Assembly: GCA_964461335.1 (NCBI GenBank)
Contig: CAYWTY010000080.1
Coordinates: forward strand, 1 to 5,711
Source of the DNA: JAKJBL01 sp964461335
GTDB taxonomy: Bacteria; Bacillota; Clostridia; Christensenellales; CAG-138
Length of the DNA: 5,711 bases
Direction: 5' to 3'
Part shown: piece by piece, positions 4,911-5,711 of the stretch
Numbering within the stretch: the first letter of the stretch is position 1
Layout of the letters: the number at the start of each line of letters is the position of its first letter
Made by a program: the position numbers and the translations under genes
Notes under the pieces: model-generated
Seen by the model: only the letters and a program-made list of their open reading frames with translations
The model's database searches: none
What the model was told of the DNA's origin: nothing

Positions 4911-5711
4911 ATGAGCATGTTTTGCTACCAATGCCAAGAGACAGCCGCTGGCAAGGGTTGTACAGTACGTGGAGTATGCGGGAAAACAGAAGAAACTGCA
5001 AAGCTTCAGGATTTATTAATATACACACTTAAAGGTATTTCACAAATCGTTATTAACGCTAAAGTAGATACTTCAAACAAAAAAGCCATGAACTATGATG
5101 TGCTGAGCAGCCTGTTCATGACAATAACCAATGCCAACTTTGACTGCGATTCCCTTGAAAAGCAAGTTCAAAGAATGCTTGAATATAGGGAAGAGCTTAA
5201 AGAGGGTTTGAACATGGAAGGTTATAGCGACGCAGCAACTTTCCTAGTTAAATCCAGAAGCGAAATGCTTGAAAAGGCGGCATCAATAGGCGTGCTTTCA
5301 ACTGAAAATGAAGATGTCCGCTCGCTTCGCGAAATGATTATTTATGGTCTTAAGGGTATGGCTGCGTATACTGAGCATGCCAACAACATAGGCAAAGAAA
5401 ACCACGAAATCAATGCGTTTATTTATGAAGCATTGGCAGCAACATTGGATAATTCGCTTGGAGCAGACGAGCTTGTTGCTTTAACCTTAAAGACAGGCGA
5501 ATACGGAGTTAAGGCAATGGCCCTTCTTGATGAGGCGAATACATCAAGGTATGGCAACCCGCAAATAACAAAGGTAAACATAGGGGTTCGGAACAACCCT
5601 GCAATTTTAATTTCAGGGCATGATTTAGTTGACCTCGAACAACTTCTTGAACAGACTAAGGGCTCAGGCGTTGATGTCTACACCCACGGTGAAATGCTAC
5701 CTGCTCATTAT
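4911..5711 (+). CDS. hcp: Hydroxylamine reductase / hybrid-cluster protein Hcp, N-terminal 267 residues
   Basis: Hcp carries a cubane cluster and a 4Fe-2S-2O hybrid cluster. It reduces hydroxylamine to ammonia in vitro, and in bacteria studied it acts mainly as an NO reductase under anaerobic nitrosative stress. The N-terminal cluster motif is C5-x2-C8-x8-C17-x5-C23 (FCYQCQET, then CTVRGVCGK). This is the anaerobe-type class I spacing, not the wider enterobacterial form. His237 in SGHDL and Glu261 in HGEMLPAHY correspond to the hybrid-cluster ligands His244 and Glu268 of the Desulfovibrio vulgaris enzyme, with identical 24-residue spacing. The remaining ligands (three or more Cys, Glu, Lys) lie in the missing half; the family is about 550 residues. 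The ATG at 4911 follows GGAG by seven bases, and that site overlaps the rubredoxin stop codon. No frameshift is seen in this part. Confidence 0.96.
   Translation, partial: MSMFCYQCQETAAGKGCTVRGVCGKTEETAKLQDLLIYTLKGISQIVINAKVDTSNKKAMNYDVLSSLFMTITNANFDCDSLEKQVQRMLEYREELKEGLNMEGYSDAATFLVKSRSEMLEKAASIGVLSTENEDVRSLREMIIYGLKGMAAYTEHANNIGKENHEINAFIYEALAATLDNSLGADELVALTLKTGEYGVKAMALLDEANTSRYGNPQITKVNIGVRNNPAILISGHDLVDLEQLLEQTKGSGVDVYTHGEMLPAHY

Noticed and set aside
4676..5028. Minus-strand open frames across rubredoxin and the start of hcp
   Set aside because: They are antisense to two unmistakable iron-sulfur protein genes and have no features of their own.

Overview
The window looks like a low-to-moderate-GC anaerobic Firmicute, most likely a member of the Clostridia. 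The signs are strong AAGGAG-type ribosome binding sites, closely packed genes, a clostridial-type rubredoxin, a class I hybrid-cluster protein (Hcp), and a membrane-anchored SleB-type wall hydrolase. The species cannot be told from the sequence.

Layout. Positions 1-55 look like one end of an IS256-family insertion sequence that continues off the left edge. Next, on the minus strand, is copA (to 2370), encoding a Cu(I)-exporting P1B-ATPase. Its last membrane helices are missing because the coding sequence runs into the IS end. Upstream of it on the same strand is csoR (2429-2776), the copper-sensing repressor. In front of csoR lies a near-consensus promoter (2819-2847) and a G/C-tract dyad (2793-2810) that is almost certainly the CsoR operator. 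Also on the minus strand, 2955-4103 encodes a membrane-anchored cell-wall hydrolase with a SleB-type (Hydrolase_2) domain and a C-terminal peptidoglycan-binding domain. The divergent intergenic region 4104-4364 carries a candidate promoter on each strand. On the plus strand three genes follow: a small cupin (4365-4679), rubredoxin (4735-4899) and hcp (4911 to the right edge, incomplete).

How the genes work together. csoR-copA is a standard copper-efflux operon: CsoR blocks its own promoter until Cu(I) binds, and CopA then pumps Cu(I) out. Here the pump appears to be broken, because the cut falls one residue after the Tyr-Asn copper-site pair of helix M5 and removes helix M6. The cupin-rubredoxin-hcp group looks like a nitrosative or redox stress operon: Hcp reduces NO or hydroxylamine and rubredoxin is a plausible electron carrier. 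The cupin's role is unknown. The hydrolase appears to be transcribed on its own.

Most noteworthy are the IS-interrupted copA, the rubredoxin with Phe in place of the near-invariant Gly after its last cysteine, the cupin-rubredoxin-hcp grouping, and a CsoR with an unusual Cys-Cys pair in its first DNA-binding helix. I found no CRISPR array, tRNA, rRNA or riboswitch. No wholly new system stands out clearly.
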